Below are positions 1-11,557 of a stretch of DNA of 64,000 nucleotides, one piece after another. The DNA comes from Harmonia axyridis (taxonomy: Eukaryota; Arthropoda; Insecta; Coleoptera; Coccinellidae). The DNA lies in assembly GCF_914767665.1 (NCBI RefSeq), contig NC_059502.1, positions 35,606,812-35,670,811 on the forward strand. The letters run 5' to 3'. The position numbers and the translations under genes were made by a program. Numbering within the stretch: position 1 is the stretch's first letter; every line of letters begins with the position of its first letter. A model generated the notes under the pieces. The model saw only the letters and a program-made list of their open reading frames with translations. It ran no database searches and was not told the DNA's origin.

Positions 1-54
1 GAGTGCTTAGGAGCTGAACCCCAAGCATGAGAGCAATATTCCATAGCTGGACGC

Positions 55-317
55 GTATTATACATTATTTTCTCTAATTCATTGCATTTTCATTGAAATT
101 AATGAAATATTCCCATAAATATATTTTAGTGATTTTTGCATTGAAAAATGTTGGTTGGCAGAATTGATTTCTTTAAGGCAAATTGATGAATTGACAGATA
201 AAGCCGTGGCGGAAAGTTCGGAGTACCAACATAGAATAATAAAATATTACCATGAAAACTGTGCGTTTCTGATATATTCTCGCACGATTTTGTTCTACAA
301 GATGTGGAAGAATGAAC
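55..317 (+). repeat. Dispersed repeat, copy A
   Basis: This block is repeated in inverted orientation at 40032-40293 with high similarity over about 260 bases, for example the words GACAGATAAAGCCGTGGCGG and CTCGCACGATTTTGTTCTAC. Copy A has several small substitutions relative to copy B. No terminal inverted repeat or coding domain is recognised here. In copy B the similarity ends about 200 bases from a CACCCTGTA box, so the repeat may be part of a larger TACAGGGTG-ended element; that link is inference. Copy A lies close to the window edge and its left context is not visible. Confidence 0.8.
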
Positions 318-789
318 TTTCGTGTTAGTGGAAAAACGTGTGATGGAAATGACACAACAGAATGAGGTTATGTTTTCTAGTCAAAGAGTATGTGTGAAGT
401 GCCATAAAGGGCCAATATCGGGACTTTATGAGGATGAACACTTCAAACTTTTTTCTAATTGGTTTATGAAAAACGTTTCATTTGTGAAGGAAACTCACTG
501 AAAACGAGATGTTAGGTGCGTTCATGGAACTGTCCTTTTTCGATATTTTGGTCAGATTCAACTTAATAAAATTTCCAGGTATATTTTTCTAATTGATATT
601 TTATGATTCTTTCATATTTATCGAGATATTTCACGATAAAAGCGGAAATAATGAATCATAGTGTGTGAAGAGATCATTCGATTTGTTTTCGTATGTAACT
701 TCGTAAGGTCATCCTCAGGGTGGTGATAATGAAAGAATCGATTGTTTCAACTCATTTCTAATTACGCTCATACTTTTTTTCGAAAGATG

Positions 790-1110
790 GCTTGCTAATG
801 GGATTCGGAGTAATCGTCATGAAGACTATTTCCTTTAGTTTATACCGTGCTTATGTTTCTTCCTTCGATATTATGGCAGCTTCATCCCATTTGATTTTAT
901 GTTCTTCGTGCCAGACATGTTGGACGAGCTGGAATTTGTATCTGTTACCAATTCTTCTTATGTTCTCGGATAATCCCTTAATGATTATGGTATCCACAAG
1001 GTCTGGGGCTGCATCCTGTTGGGGATCGGTCTCTGTTTATATGAAGTGGAATTTCACGCGCTATGATATGCAGAAAGCCAGCGAATACGGGACAATACTG
1101 AATTGGCAAT
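790..1110 (-). pseudogene. Penelope-like retroelement C-terminal fragment
   Basis: On the minus strand a frame reads KGLSENIRRIGNRYKF (about 1000-950), soon followed by HKIKWDEAAIISKEET, a stop, then ARYKLKEIVFMT. The first motif resembles the linker between reverse transcriptase and endonuclease in Penelope-like elements. The second resembles the tail that follows the GIY-YIG nuclease in those proteins (a W-D-x-A-x-I-I-x-K-E pattern and a basic K-E-x-x-F/I-x block). If so, the nuclease of about 100 residues is missing between them, so this is an internally deleted remnant. There is at least one in-frame stop and no methionine start. The assignment rests on remembered family patterns only. 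It could be another retroelement with the same tail. Confidence 0.45.
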
Positions 1111-3511
1111 AACCAGATGCCTATTCCATAGTATAAACATAAAGAACTATACTTTGTCTATACGTAGCAACGAAGGAATTCAATAATGTCACCGAAATTT
1201 TCCGAGTAAACGGCTATTCCAAAAAGTCCAGAAGATCAAGGGAATCGTCCTGACTTGAACGGAATTGAAGCTCATTCGGTATTTCTGCTCTGAACGATCC
1301 ATATTCAAAATTATTTTATCATGTTATCATGGATGACGTTAATGAAATTATAAAAATTTGCATCAACTCAAGTTATTTTTGACTTGCACACCTGGTTTTG
1401 AAACTGACTGTATTCAATTCAAGATTTTAATTTGATGTTTAAAATCCCTTTGATACTTTCAATCTATTCCACAACCGATAATCGTTTCCTAAATGCTAAG
1501 AATTACTCGACTCTCACCAAACTTGGCGAATTTCCATTTCTCGACTCGTGTTCAATAGACCAGTAGGCATACAGCCTCGGGTAACTGCAGCTTTTCCACA
1601 TTTTGATAATGGCTTGGGCTTATTTATAGCCATAACGCAGGAAATAATTCCGAGAAGAAAAATATAATTCGCCTGGTGATTATTTTCATTTTATAGCAGC
1701 TATCCCGGATTTGAATCCCAGTTTCTTCTCGGAACTGAAGTGATTAAATCGAAATTGACGGCTGATCTTGATGTCTGCAAGGCTTTAACTTTAGTACCGC
1801 ATGGTTTTCCTCGCAAACGGGTTTACTCGTAATCTGAAATGCTCACAGGGGATCTACTTTATTTTTTGATTCATAATTCTATGGTTTCTATTTGTTGATA
1901 TTCATTAGAGACAAATCATAAATGAAAGATCACAACAATCACACTCGAAAATTTTCGAATCGTGGAATTATTGGTTATCACACCTAAAAGAACAGTTTTT
2001 CATAGATTTTTCCATAATTCAAAGATATAAGCATTGTGCATGCTTACCTCGTCTTCTATACATACTGTAAATCGTTGCAATTGAAGAAGAGCCTTCAGTT
2101 TCTTTTGTGAAATCTTACTCATATTCATCATCAGAACTATTTATTGTTTTCGATCTCTTTTTCATTATGAAGATTAAATTTTTTCTATGTAAAGAGAAAC
2201 TGTTCAGAGGAAAGTAAAATATCATTATTAGTCACCAACTTGTCTGAAATATAATAGCACTTCAAGAGAATTTGTCCATATTGCCTCTGGATATAATTTG
2301 AATCACATACTTGAGGGTTCCCCAATGCAACAAATTTTTTTTTTTTTGAAAATCAAGAAGTGATTCTCGATTTCTTGCATAAAATGTGGCAAAACTTCTA
2401 GACCTCTATATAAATAGTTTGTTACAGACCTTTATCTTTTATTAAACATTTGAATACTGCATTTTATTGATACACCCTTCATGCGAGTGTAACCGTCAAT
2501 AGCCTTTTCCAGATATAAAAAGAGATTATATGAAATGATAATTTGTGGATAAAATTGGATAAAATATACGAATATAATTATAAGGTATTTCAATCGTCAC
2601 ACTCTGTTCATTAATCAATATGACACAGTATAAAAATTTAATTTTGAGCTGGAAAAATATAGGCTGACTTAATCATAAAAATTAATTGAATTATTAGAAG
2701 AGCTTCTGATTCATCTTAACGAATTTATATTAATATGTCTATATCATGTATCTGTTTTTCGAATCCGCTAAATTATCTTCCTACCTATAATTACATGGTG
2801 GCCAAAAAAATTACACGATATATAAAACATTATTTTGATTTATTGAATGGATCCAAATCGATTATTATTAGTCAATCAATATCGGATTTCATTGGAATTA
2901 CTAACTCATAATGATTAAATTCGAAAATACTCCATCTTCCATTGATTGTTTTAAAAACTTTGATTTATAGTTTCTTAAAAGATTATAATAATTTAGAAGT
3001 AGTCCCGAATATTGATTTATTGGTAAACACTTCGCACAACGATTTCAAGGATTTATCATTGGATCAGTATCAAATCTGCCCAGAAGCTGAAATTTAATAA
3101 CAGTGATTCAAAATATTTATGATATTATGATAATTTTCAATAGAAGATTATTATTTAGTGCCAAGTCATAATCCTATCGATTCCTTAATCCTTAAATTTT
3201 AAATTTTGAATATGACGGTCTAGTTGGTTTTTCACCTGACTCTTTTTGAAACATAATTAACTGATTAAATATGTGTTATCTTGCATAATAAACAAATGAT
3301 AGGATTTCCGTCTTCGAACGATAACTAAAAGAACAAACAAAAATATAAAAATAAAGAAATTACAAATGCATATATTGCTGACTTACACTGTTGAAATACA
3401 CTGTTTCCGTATGGAGTATGGATCAAATTCATTTTCAGCTGAACAGACCATTTTAAGAAATAATCCTGATTTTGATTTCAATTTACCGTATTTTGAAATA
3501 ATAATCTGATA
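1111..3511. other. Gene-free AT-rich DNA
   Basis: No coding region longer than chance, RNA gene or mobile element is recognised. There is a run of 14 T near 2335-2348 and scattered AT microsatellite-like tracts. A slightly GC-richer patch around 1490-1840 has no supported feature. Confidence 0.6.
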
Positions 3512-3780
3512 TACAGGGTGAATTACTTTCGAGTAATGACGTCACTGTAATTTTTTTTAATGGAACACCCCCATTTTATCTCAATTTTCCGATTACTCTA
3601 GCTGAGCTGATTCCAAAAATGTATCACATGTTGATTCCAATTGGTACAGGATGGACTAAAATACAATAGTTTTGTGTGTGCTCATAAAGTAACGCGTAAC
3701 ATTCTTTATTAGTTAAATTAACAATATTATCAAAAATACTTATTGTCTAGCGGCAATTGGTTTGAATATAACACCCTGTA
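3512..3780. repeat. Short element bounded by TACAGGGTG boxes
   Basis: The block starts with TACAGGGTG (3512) and ends with its inverse CACCCTGTA (3772-3780). Beyond these boxes the two ends do not pair well, so it is either a decayed short member of the TACAGGGTG fold-back family seen repeatedly in this window or two independent ends. The interior has no open frame. Confidence 0.5.
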
Positions 3781-3785
3781 GTTAG

Positions 3786-3908
3786 TTACATTTTTAGATT
3801 AATAAAAATGAGCTGTTTCCAAACATGTTTGGTACTTGTGGTCTAGCATACAGAATATGAAAGAAATTATTTCTTATTTTTATACATTTTATTAATCTAA
3901 AAATGTAA
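3786..3908. mobile_element. Small MITE with ~24-bp terminal inverted repeats
   Basis: TTACATTTTTAGATTAATAA at 3786 is matched in inverse orientation by TTATTAATCTAAAAATGTAA ending at 3908. The 123-bp block is flanked by AT-rich sequence, so a target duplication cannot be defined with certainty. It abuts the CACCCTGTA box of the preceding element. Confidence 0.65.
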
Positions 3909-5214
3909 AAAATATATTTCCGTTGCTGAACATACTCAAAATATTATCTTTTATTTTCTTTAAGGCTCAACAATACCTAAAACCTAAGACAATAATTGTT
4001 CCGTGCCGTATTAAAATTTGAGGAATTAAACATAAATAACAAATGTTGCTATAAACAGTGAGTGCGAAATGCATCTGATTGTTAAAAATTCTGGAGTATC
4101 GATAGGTTAAAAATAAACCCGGTCTGTCACAAATAGATGGATAGACGGAACGGACAGCTGATATCTGGCCAAGTGGCCAAAGTAAACTGAAGCCGACTAA
4201 TTTGTTTGACTTTTGAATAAACATTCCGGGTCGTTAGTATCTCATTTTCACACTGCCATAAATCAAATCCTTGAGGAGGTTTAGGGGTTCCTTATTATAA
4301 TCTTTCCGCAGCATAAATAAATACCGAGGATGCTTCATTGCAATACGAATTTCTCTGAAGTTTTTTCCGCGTGGGACTTTCCCTGAATATTGAATCAGAG
4401 ATTCCTATCGGGTTTGTTTATTATGTTATACGAGATTTGAATTCATCTAAGGATTCCTTAATTTCTAGCTTATCTGTGGAATGGTGATGATTCATTCCTC
4501 TCGGATGGTATCTTAAATCCCATTACGAATTACTTGGAAATTCAGAGGAATGAAAATATAACTTGGAACAGAAGAAGCGAATTTAGACATAAAATTAATA
4601 ATTGTAAACAATTTAAGTTTTAGGAATTTGCGAATTTTTGGTACTGAAAATGGGATCAAGTAATAAGGATAGATCTAGTCGACTTATAATAACTTTAACT
4701 TTCTGAGTTGGTCAGTCCAGTAGGCTGGTAATTTCGGAAATATAGAGAGATTTTAATTTTCATAATGAAATTTTGTTATTGATTTTAAAATGTTACTAAC
4801 TATCAATTGATGGTTGTTTTATTTCTAATTTTCTAATAATTAAATAATAATGGACGTTCAAGTTCCCGTGATCCGATATATTATTATTATATATTATAAT
4901 TGTCATGACAAGTTTAATCAAACATTTCCAGCCACAACACAGAATCTTACGTATGAAAGCGTCTGATTCTAGTAAGTTTGTAACGTAGATTCCATTAAAT
5001 TCAGCTTTTTTTGTCGAAGTGAACTTGATATTTTCATTTCGAATTTTGTAACGTAGTAATTTAATTCGATAACTTGCCAGAAAAAAAACTCCTAAGGACT
5101 AAATTTTTCAGTGATATTTTTATCATTAAATTTTCATAGAATTTGAAGTGACGAAAAATATAAAATCACGGCAAATATCTATATCTGAAGGGTTTTCCCA
5201 TAAGTGATTTCATT
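3909..5214. other. Gene-free AT-rich DNA
   Basis: Nothing recognisable is present. Short open frames here are of chance length and show no family motif. Confidence 0.6.
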
Positions 5215-5645
5215 TTGATAACAGTGGTGGTAAAAGACATCAGCTATTTAGCTGATGACGACTATGTAGTCGTCAGGGCTACAGGGTTGCAGCAACATAT
5301 CCTTTTCATGAAATTTTCCATGACCAATTCGGATATTTGGGGCTGTATGTCCCCGATAACTTCACGAATTCCATCTAAGGTTTTGAATCGATTGTGGATC
5401 GTTTGGAATAGACTTTATCCGAGACTTTATCTTTCACGTGGCCTCAAAAAAAAGTCTAAAGGTTTTAAATAATAAGTTCTCGGTGGCCAATTTTGAATTA
5501 CACTTCGAGAAATGACATGGTCGAGAAACTTTTCTTGCAAATTGCTATTGCTTAGTTTTTTGTGTGGCACACGTAGAGCCGTCTTGTTGAAAATAAACCT
5601 CGTCCACACCAATTCCGGCCAGAAAAATCATCAATCATAGCCTAA
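5215..5645 (-). pseudogene. Mariner-like (DD41D-type) transposase, C-terminal fragment
   Basis: Read on the minus strand from about 5640: MIDDFFWPEL, then VDEVYFQQDGSTC (second catalytic aspartate, near 5595-5580), EKFLDHVISR, NWPPRTYYLKPLDFFL (third catalytic aspartate in PLD), and DPQSIQNL with DGIREVIGDIQPQISELV near the C-terminus (about 5370-5290). The pieces sit in different frames, so several frameshifts separate them. In DD41D (rosa-like) mariner relatives the second and third aspartates lie 41 residues apart, with the WPPR-x-x-D/Y-L-x-PLD context seen here. The N-terminal DNA-binding half and first aspartate are absent and no terminal repeats are found. A second copy of the same family lies at 63.1-64.0 kb. 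Confidence 0.8.
5238..5275. repeat. Two abutting perfect palindromes
   Basis: CATCAGCTA-TT-TAGCTGATG (5238-5257) is immediately followed by an overlapping TGACGACTA-TG-TAGTCGTCA (5256-5275). Both have 9-bp perfect stems and 2-base centres. They fall in the decayed C-terminal end of the mariner remnant, so they may be what is left of a terminal structure. Confidence 0.8.
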
Positions 5646-6824
5646 TTCTTAAGAACGATAAGTTTATTTTCATAGAAATAGAAATAAAGACGGTTATTAA
5701 ATTGCATAATATTGTTATTCTGGTACGTTCACTCTGTCTCATTACTCATTATTTCGATAAATGGATCTTATTGTTATTATCATTTCAATCCCTTTCCTAC
5801 TTATTGAGTTATAAAATTTCAGAAATTTATTTCTTGGCACTGTACAATATCAATGACATGATGATATTCTTGTAAATAAATAAAAAAAAATTGCTCATTT
5901 GTTAACCAGTCAAAGACCTCAATGCAATCAACAACTTGTTGTGGGCGGTATATCTTGTGATAAATGAAGTAATAACTTCATTCGTATTCTAATATTGTCA
6001 TAATATTACAACAAATTTGTAATCGTGTAGACATAATCTCCCAGTAGAATGTTAAATTTTAGCATACAAATTTCACGAGAAATGTACAACAACCAATAAA
6101 ATACCCTGATCTACGAAGGTGCAAACTTCTCTGAATTAGACACGTAAAGACACTCCATCAGGTTCCATCCTAATGATAATCGCTCCATGATATGCGAATT
6201 GGCATAATATAAAGGCGTCATTACTAACAGCCAATCTCTATCTTCTAGTCAGGAGCTCGATTCTCGAATCATTCGACCCGCTGTTAAGGTATACGCTTGT
6301 GACGTCATATCGTGTATTATTTTTAGAGTTGCATTTAATCGAATTGTGGTTTCAATAATCGTAAAATCGGTTTTTGAATATCTTGGCAATTAAATGATGG
6401 TGATAGTAACAATTTTAGATTTCATAATTTTTTCGAATATCTCGTTTTATTGGAACTAAACTTTCTGTTTTTTTTCATTTTCATCACGATTGTTGTTAAA
6501 TTGAATATCATCTCTCTATTTCGATTATTTTATGGCATTATAATATAGATACTACATTTTAGCATTTGCATGACGTCAGCGATAGAAAATGTCGTTTTCA
6601 GATATTGAAATTATTCCTTCGACTGCTCATCACAGCAGAATTTAAAGATTCTACTCCGAACATCCAATTGTATACTGGAAGATAAATTATAATTGATTCA
6701 AATTTTTAATGTGAAAAACTATCTGGGTTTGAAAACAATACTGCTGTGCCTGAGGTGGCAATGGGACACAGTAATAAAGCCTATACATAACAAAACATCT
6801 TACTCGTACAAACTCTAAGGTTTT
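5646..6824. other. Gene-free AT-rich DNA
   Basis: No gene is seen. A TATAAA box at 6208-6213 lies in a GC-richer patch (about 6150-6310), but no open frame or splice signals follow it and no initiator sits at the usual spacing, so a promoter is not called. Confidence 0.55.
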
Positions 6825-7207
6825 GAGAGGTCTCACAGAGGCCTAAGGAAGTCGGTATAGAAAAAAATGAAACATTATTCAACTTCTAGAATATTTCTTC
6901 TGAGAGGTCTCACATGGGTCTAGGGATGTGGGTATAGAAAACATTGAATAATTATTCAATTTCTAGAATCTTCCTTCTGAGAGGTCTCACAGAGGCCTAT
7001 GGAAGTCGGTATAGATAACATTAAAACATTATTCCACTTCTAGAATCTTCCTTCTGAGAGGTCTCACAGATCTAGGGATGTGGGTATAGAAAGCATTTAA
7101 ACATTATTCAACTTCTAGAATCTTTCTTTTGAGATTTTTTACGCAGGTCTAGGAATGTGGATATAGAAAATATTGAAACATTATTCAACTTCTAGAATCT
7201 TCCTTCT

Positions 7208-8593
7208 GAGAGGTCTCACAGAGGTCTAGGGATGTGCGTATAGAAAACATTGAAACATTATTCAATTTCTAGAACCCTCCTTCTGAGAGGTCTCACAGAG
7301 GTCTAGGGATGTACGTATAGAAAACATTGAAACATTATCCATCTTCTAGAATCTTCCATCTGAGAGGTCTCACAGAGGTCTAGGGATGTGCGTATAGAAA
7401 ACATTGAAACATTATTCAATTTCTAGAACCTTCCTTCTGAGAGGTCTCACAGAGGTCTAGGGATGTATGTATAGAAAACATTGAAACATTATTCAACTTC
7501 TAGAATCTTTCTTCTGAGAGGTCTCACAGAGTTCTAGGGCTGTACGTATAGAAAACATTGAAACATTATTCAACTTCTAGAATCTTCCTTCTGAGAGGTC
7601 TCACAGAGGTCTAGGGATGTGCGTATAGAAAACATTGAAACCTTATTTAATTTCTAGAACCTTCCTTCTGAGAGGTCTCACAGAGGTCTAGGGATGTACG
7701 TATAGAAAACATTGAAACATTATTCAACTTCTAGAATCTTCCTTTTGAGAGGTCTCACACAGGTCTAGGGATGTGGGTATAGAAAACATTAAAACATTAT
7801 TCAACTTCTAGAATCTTTCTTTTGAGATTTCTTACGCAGGTCTAGGAATGTGGATATAGAAAATATTGAAACATTATTCAACTTCTAGAATCTTCCTTCT
7901 GAGAGGTCTCACAGAGGTCTAGGGATGTGCGTATAGAAAATATTGAAACATTATTCAATTTCTAGAACCCTCCTTCTGAGAGGTCTCACAGAGGTCTAGG
8001 GATGTACGTATAGAAAACATTGAAACATTATCCATCATCTAGAATCTTCCATCTGAGAGGTCTCACAGAGGTCTAGGGATGTGCGTATAGAAAACATTGA
8101 AACATTATTCAACTTCTAGAACCTTCCTTCTGAGAGGTCTCACAGAGGTCTAGGGATGTATGTATAGAAAACATTGAAACATTATTCAACTTCTAGAATC
8201 TTTCTTCTGAGAGGTCTCACAGAGTTCTAGGGCTGTACGTATAGAAAACATTGAAACATTATTCAACTTCTAGAATCTTCCTTCTGAGAGGTCTCACAGA
8301 GGTCTAGGGATGTGCGTATAGAAAACATTGAAACTCTATTTAATTTCTAGAACCTTCCTTCTGAGAGGTCTCACAGAGGTCTAGGGATGTACGTATAGAA
8401 AACATTGAAACATTATTCAACTTCTAGAATCTTCCTTTTGAGAGGTCTCACACAGGTCTAGGGATGTGGGTATAGAAAACATTAAAACATTATTCAACTT
8501 CTAGAATCTTTCTTTTGAGATTTCTTACGCAGGTCTAGGAATGTGGATATAGAAAATATTGAAACGTTATTCAACTTCTAGAATCTTCCTTCT
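7208..8593. repeat. Higher-order repeat: 9-unit block duplicated in tandem (2 x 693 bp)
   Basis: Using unit variants as letters, the nine units from 7208 to 7900 recur in the same order from 7901 to 8593, an offset of exactly 9 x 77 = 693 bases. Shared private variants confirm it: the ATCCATC variant in units 7285 and 7978, GTTCTAGGGCTGTACG at 7516 and 8209, and GAGATTTCTTACGC at 7824 and 8517. Confidence 0.93.
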
Positions 8594-8822
8594 GAGAGGT
8601 CTCACAGAGGTCTAGGGATGTGCGTATAGAAAACATTGAAACATTATTCAATTTCTAGAACCTTCCTTCTGAGAGGTCTCACACAGATCTAGGGATGTGG
8701 GTATAGAAAACATTAAAACATTATTCAACTTCTAGAATCTTTCTTTTGAGATTTCTTACGCAGGTCTAGGAATGTGGATATAGAAAATATTGAAACATTA
8801 TTCAACTTCTAATCTTCCTTCT

Positions 8823-9436
8823 GAGAGGTCTCACAGAGGTCTAGGGATGTGCGTATAGAAAACATTGAATCATTATTCAATTTCTAGAACCTTCCTTCTG
8901 AGAGGTCTCACAGAGTTCTAGGGCTGTACGTATAGAAAACATTGAAACATTATTCAACTTCTAGAATCTTCCTTTTGAGAGGTCTCACACAGGTCTAGGG
9001 ATATGGGTATAGAAAACATTAAAACATTATTCAACTTCTAGAATCTTTCTTTTGAGATTTCTTACGCAGGTCTAGGAATGTGGATATAGAAAATATTGAA
9101 ACATTATTCAACTTCTAATCTTCCTTCTGAGAGGTCTCACAGAGGTCTAGGGATGTGCGTATAGAAAACATTGAATCATTATTCAATTTCTAGAACCTTC
9201 CTTCTGAGAGGTCTCACAGAGTTCTAGGGCTGTACGTATAGAAAACATTGAAACATTATTCAACTTCTAGAATCTTCCTTTTGAGAGGTCTCACACAGGT
9301 CTAGGGACATGGGTATAGAAAACATTAAAACATTATTCAACTTCTAGAATCTTTCTTTTGAGATTTCTTACGCAGGTCTAGGAATGTGGATATAGAAAAT
9401 ATTGAAACGTTATTCAACTTCTAGAATCTTCCTTCT
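8823..9436. repeat. Higher-order repeat: 4-unit block duplicated in tandem (306 + 308 bp)
   Basis: Four unit types in the order GTGCGTA, GGGCTGTACG, CACACAGGTC and GAGATTTC occur at 8823-9128 and again at 9129-9436. Both blocks carry the private changes GAATCATT in the first unit and a GGGAYATGGG variant in the third. A three-unit intermediate (8594-8822) precedes them. This order is a shortened form of the 9-unit block. Confidence 0.88.
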
Positions 9437-9499
9437 GAGAGGTCTCACACTGATCTAGGGATGTAGATATAGAAAACATTGAAACATCTTTCAACTTCT

Positions 9500-10294
9500 T
9501 GAGAGAATCTCACTTCGATCCTTGGAGCTCGAGCAAAATTTCCTAGGTACCTACTAGAATGAGTTTTCAGCTGTTGCTTATGTCAACTCGCACGATAGAA
9601 GCGTATGACATGTAACTGTCAGTTTGATAACTAAAACTCCGCGATGCGTATGTTCTTCGAACACACGAAACCAGGAATCATGCTCCTTCCTGACTATTTG
9701 CGAATTTTCAGATTGCTCGAATGCACCAACAACGCAACGGAATCCAATTATTTGTCCAGCGCGTTCTCCACTCCCTGGGCAGCTGTATTTACTCTCAAAG
9801 TTAAACAAGTTTATAAACTTGTGAATTTATTGTTAATGCTGCCTTCCGAATGTTAATTTCACAGGGACATGAATTATTCATTGCGCATCGTCTTCGGACT
9901 AGAAATTGTTTGATTTGGTGTTTCGATACCGACAGTGATGGGATTCTTCGTTTAGTGACATGATGGTTGGTCGAAATAAACTGCGCAGAGAGGGTTAGAG
10001 TCTACTTTTTGATTTTGATTCGTTATTTGAGACTATACGGTTAGGTGTTGGGCATAACCTAAAGGTTTCAATAATCAGAACATCAGTTTCCAAGAGGTGC
10101 CAATGAGCAGTGATACATAGATAGAGGTTTCCGAATCTTGTAATAAGAATGGTACTTGGTTAATACTGTTGGTAGTAGTAGGGTTTTTGAACTTGCCTTC
10201 GATTATTAAACCCTTCAGTATGAAATCCTAAACTCGATTCTTTCGAAAAATCCTATCGAAAAGTGAAACGGTCGAAATTTGTGTAACAGACCAA
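9500..10294. other. Gene-free DNA with a GC-elevated patch
   Basis: About 9590-9800 is GC-richer than its surroundings and open in several frames on both strands at once. That pattern reflects composition rather than a gene, and no motif is recognised. The rest is AT-rich unique sequence. Confidence 0.5.
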
Positions 10295-11557
10295 TTGAAA
10301 AGTCCCCGGTCTACCGTAGTAAAACACATTTTTTTCGCAAATTTCGATTTCATTATTCAACATAGTTGCCTTCGAGGGCGGTACAGCGATTATAGCGAAC
10401 TTCCAAATTTTCGATACCATTTTGTAGTACGATTAGTTTTTCGCTTCAAAACAGGCCTCAGTTTCGGCGATTACTTCTTCATTGGCGCTTAATTTCTTTC
10501 CAGCGAGTATTCTTTCAAGGTCTGCGGACAGGAAAAAGTCGCTGGGTGGCAGATCTGGCGAATATGGTGGATGCAGAAGCAAAATCAAAACCCAATTCAT
10601 GCCATTTTGCCATTGTTTTCATTGATTTGTGACACGGCGCATTGTCTTGATGAAACAGCACCGTTTTTAAATGGGGCCGTTTTTTAACGATTTATTCCTT
10701 CAAACGATCCAACAACGATATATAATGATCGCTGTGGATGGTCTGGCCCTTTTGGAGGTAATCAATGAATATTATACCTTGCGCATCCCAGAATACTGAT
10801 GCCATTACCTTGCCAGCTGACTGTTGTGTTTTTCCTCGCTTTGTCTTCGGTTCATCGTGTGTAGTCCATTCAGCTGACTGTCGATTGAACTCCGGAGTGA
10901 AATGATGGAGCCCTGTGTGATCCATTGTCACATATTGACGCAAAAATGCATGTTTATTGCACTTAAACAGCTTCAAACATTGCTCAGAATCATTAATATG
11001 TTATAATTATTAACATTATAATGTTGCTTTTGATCGATTGTGAGCTCGCGCGGCACCCATTTCGCACACAGCTTTCTCAAGTACAAATATTCGTGAATGA
11101 TATGATCTACACGTTCAGATGATATCTTCACAATGTCTGCTATCTCGATCAACTTCACTTTACTGTCATTCAAAATTATTTTGTGAACTTTTTCGATTTT
11201 TTCGTCGGTGACGGCCTCTTTTGGGCGTCCACTGCGTTCGTTGTCTTCGGTACTCATTTCACCACGTTTAAACTTAGCATACCAATCAATTATGGTTGAT
11301 TCTCCTGGTGCAGACTCCGGAAACTCTTCATCAAGCCAAGTTTTTGCTTCAACTGTATTTTTTACCTTCAAAAAGCAATATTTTATCAGCACACGAAACA
11401 ACAAAAGTAGCTACACTCACAACGCAATATCTCACAAACTAATGGTCGGACTGATGTCAAATTTTGACACGTATCGTTTGAAGGTTGGTACTAACTGAAA
11501 ATCATATGGATTAAATACTAGCACCGCCATCAGTGCATCAGACCGGAGACTTTTCAA
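10295..11557 (-). mobile_element. Mariner (DD34D) element, near full length
   Basis: The 1263-bp element is bounded by inverted repeats: TTGAAAAGTCCCCGGTCT on the left (10295) and, inverted, TTGAAAAGTCTCCGGTCTGA at the right end (11557 inwards). Length, ends and coding content fit the mariner family, which inserts at TA. The right flank is TA; the left flank reads AA, so one target copy has mutated or the left edge is off by a base. The transposase reads right to left. Confidence 0.92.
10335..11404 (-). pseudogene. Mariner transposase, inactivated
   Basis: The minus strand encodes a recognisable DD34D mariner transposase. It starts with an N-terminal helix-turn-helix region (FRVLIKYCFLK, ESTIIDWYAKFKRGE, ERSGRPKEAVTDEKI) and then KLCAKWVPRELTIDQKQ. 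The first catalytic aspartate is in VTMDHT (the usual W nearby is G), the second in FHQDNAPCHK (10656-10628) and the third in SPDLPPSDFFL (about 10530). The methionine start is replaced by TTG. A short insertion shifts frame after IDQKQ (about 11025-10985). A stop replaces a codon after DRLKE (10692), a +1 shift occurs near 10590, and another stop follows FEAKN. The protein would have been about 345 residues, as usual for the family. It cannot be made intact from this copy. Confidence 0.92.

Larger units (their letters stand above)
6825..9499. repeat. 77-bp minisatellite array, about 35 units
   Basis: Units begin with GAGAGGTCTCACAGAGGTCT and continue through TCTAGGGATGTRCGTATAGA, AACATTGAAACATTATTCAA and TTCTAGAATCTTCCTTCT. 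Unit starts fall every 77 bases (6825, 6902, 6979, 7056, then 7131, 7208, 7285 and so on). The exceptions are 75-base units at 7056, 8748 and 9054. Variants are diagnostic: GATGTGCGTA, GATGTACGTA, GATGTATGTA, GGGCTGTACG, CACACAGGTC with GTGGGTA, and a divergent type starting GAGATTTCTTACGCAGG. The last unit (9437) decays after about 60 bases. No unit encodes a conserved open frame. The array is non-coding tandem DNA. Confidence 0.97.

Noticed and set aside
6825..9499. CRISPR-like regular repeats
   Set aside because: The 77-bp units are contiguous and similar along their whole length; there are no unique spacers, and the context is eukaryotic.
9578..9856. Overlapping open frames of 66-76 codons on both strands
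   Set aside because: Simultaneous openness of three frames is a composition effect; no motif or start context supports any of them.
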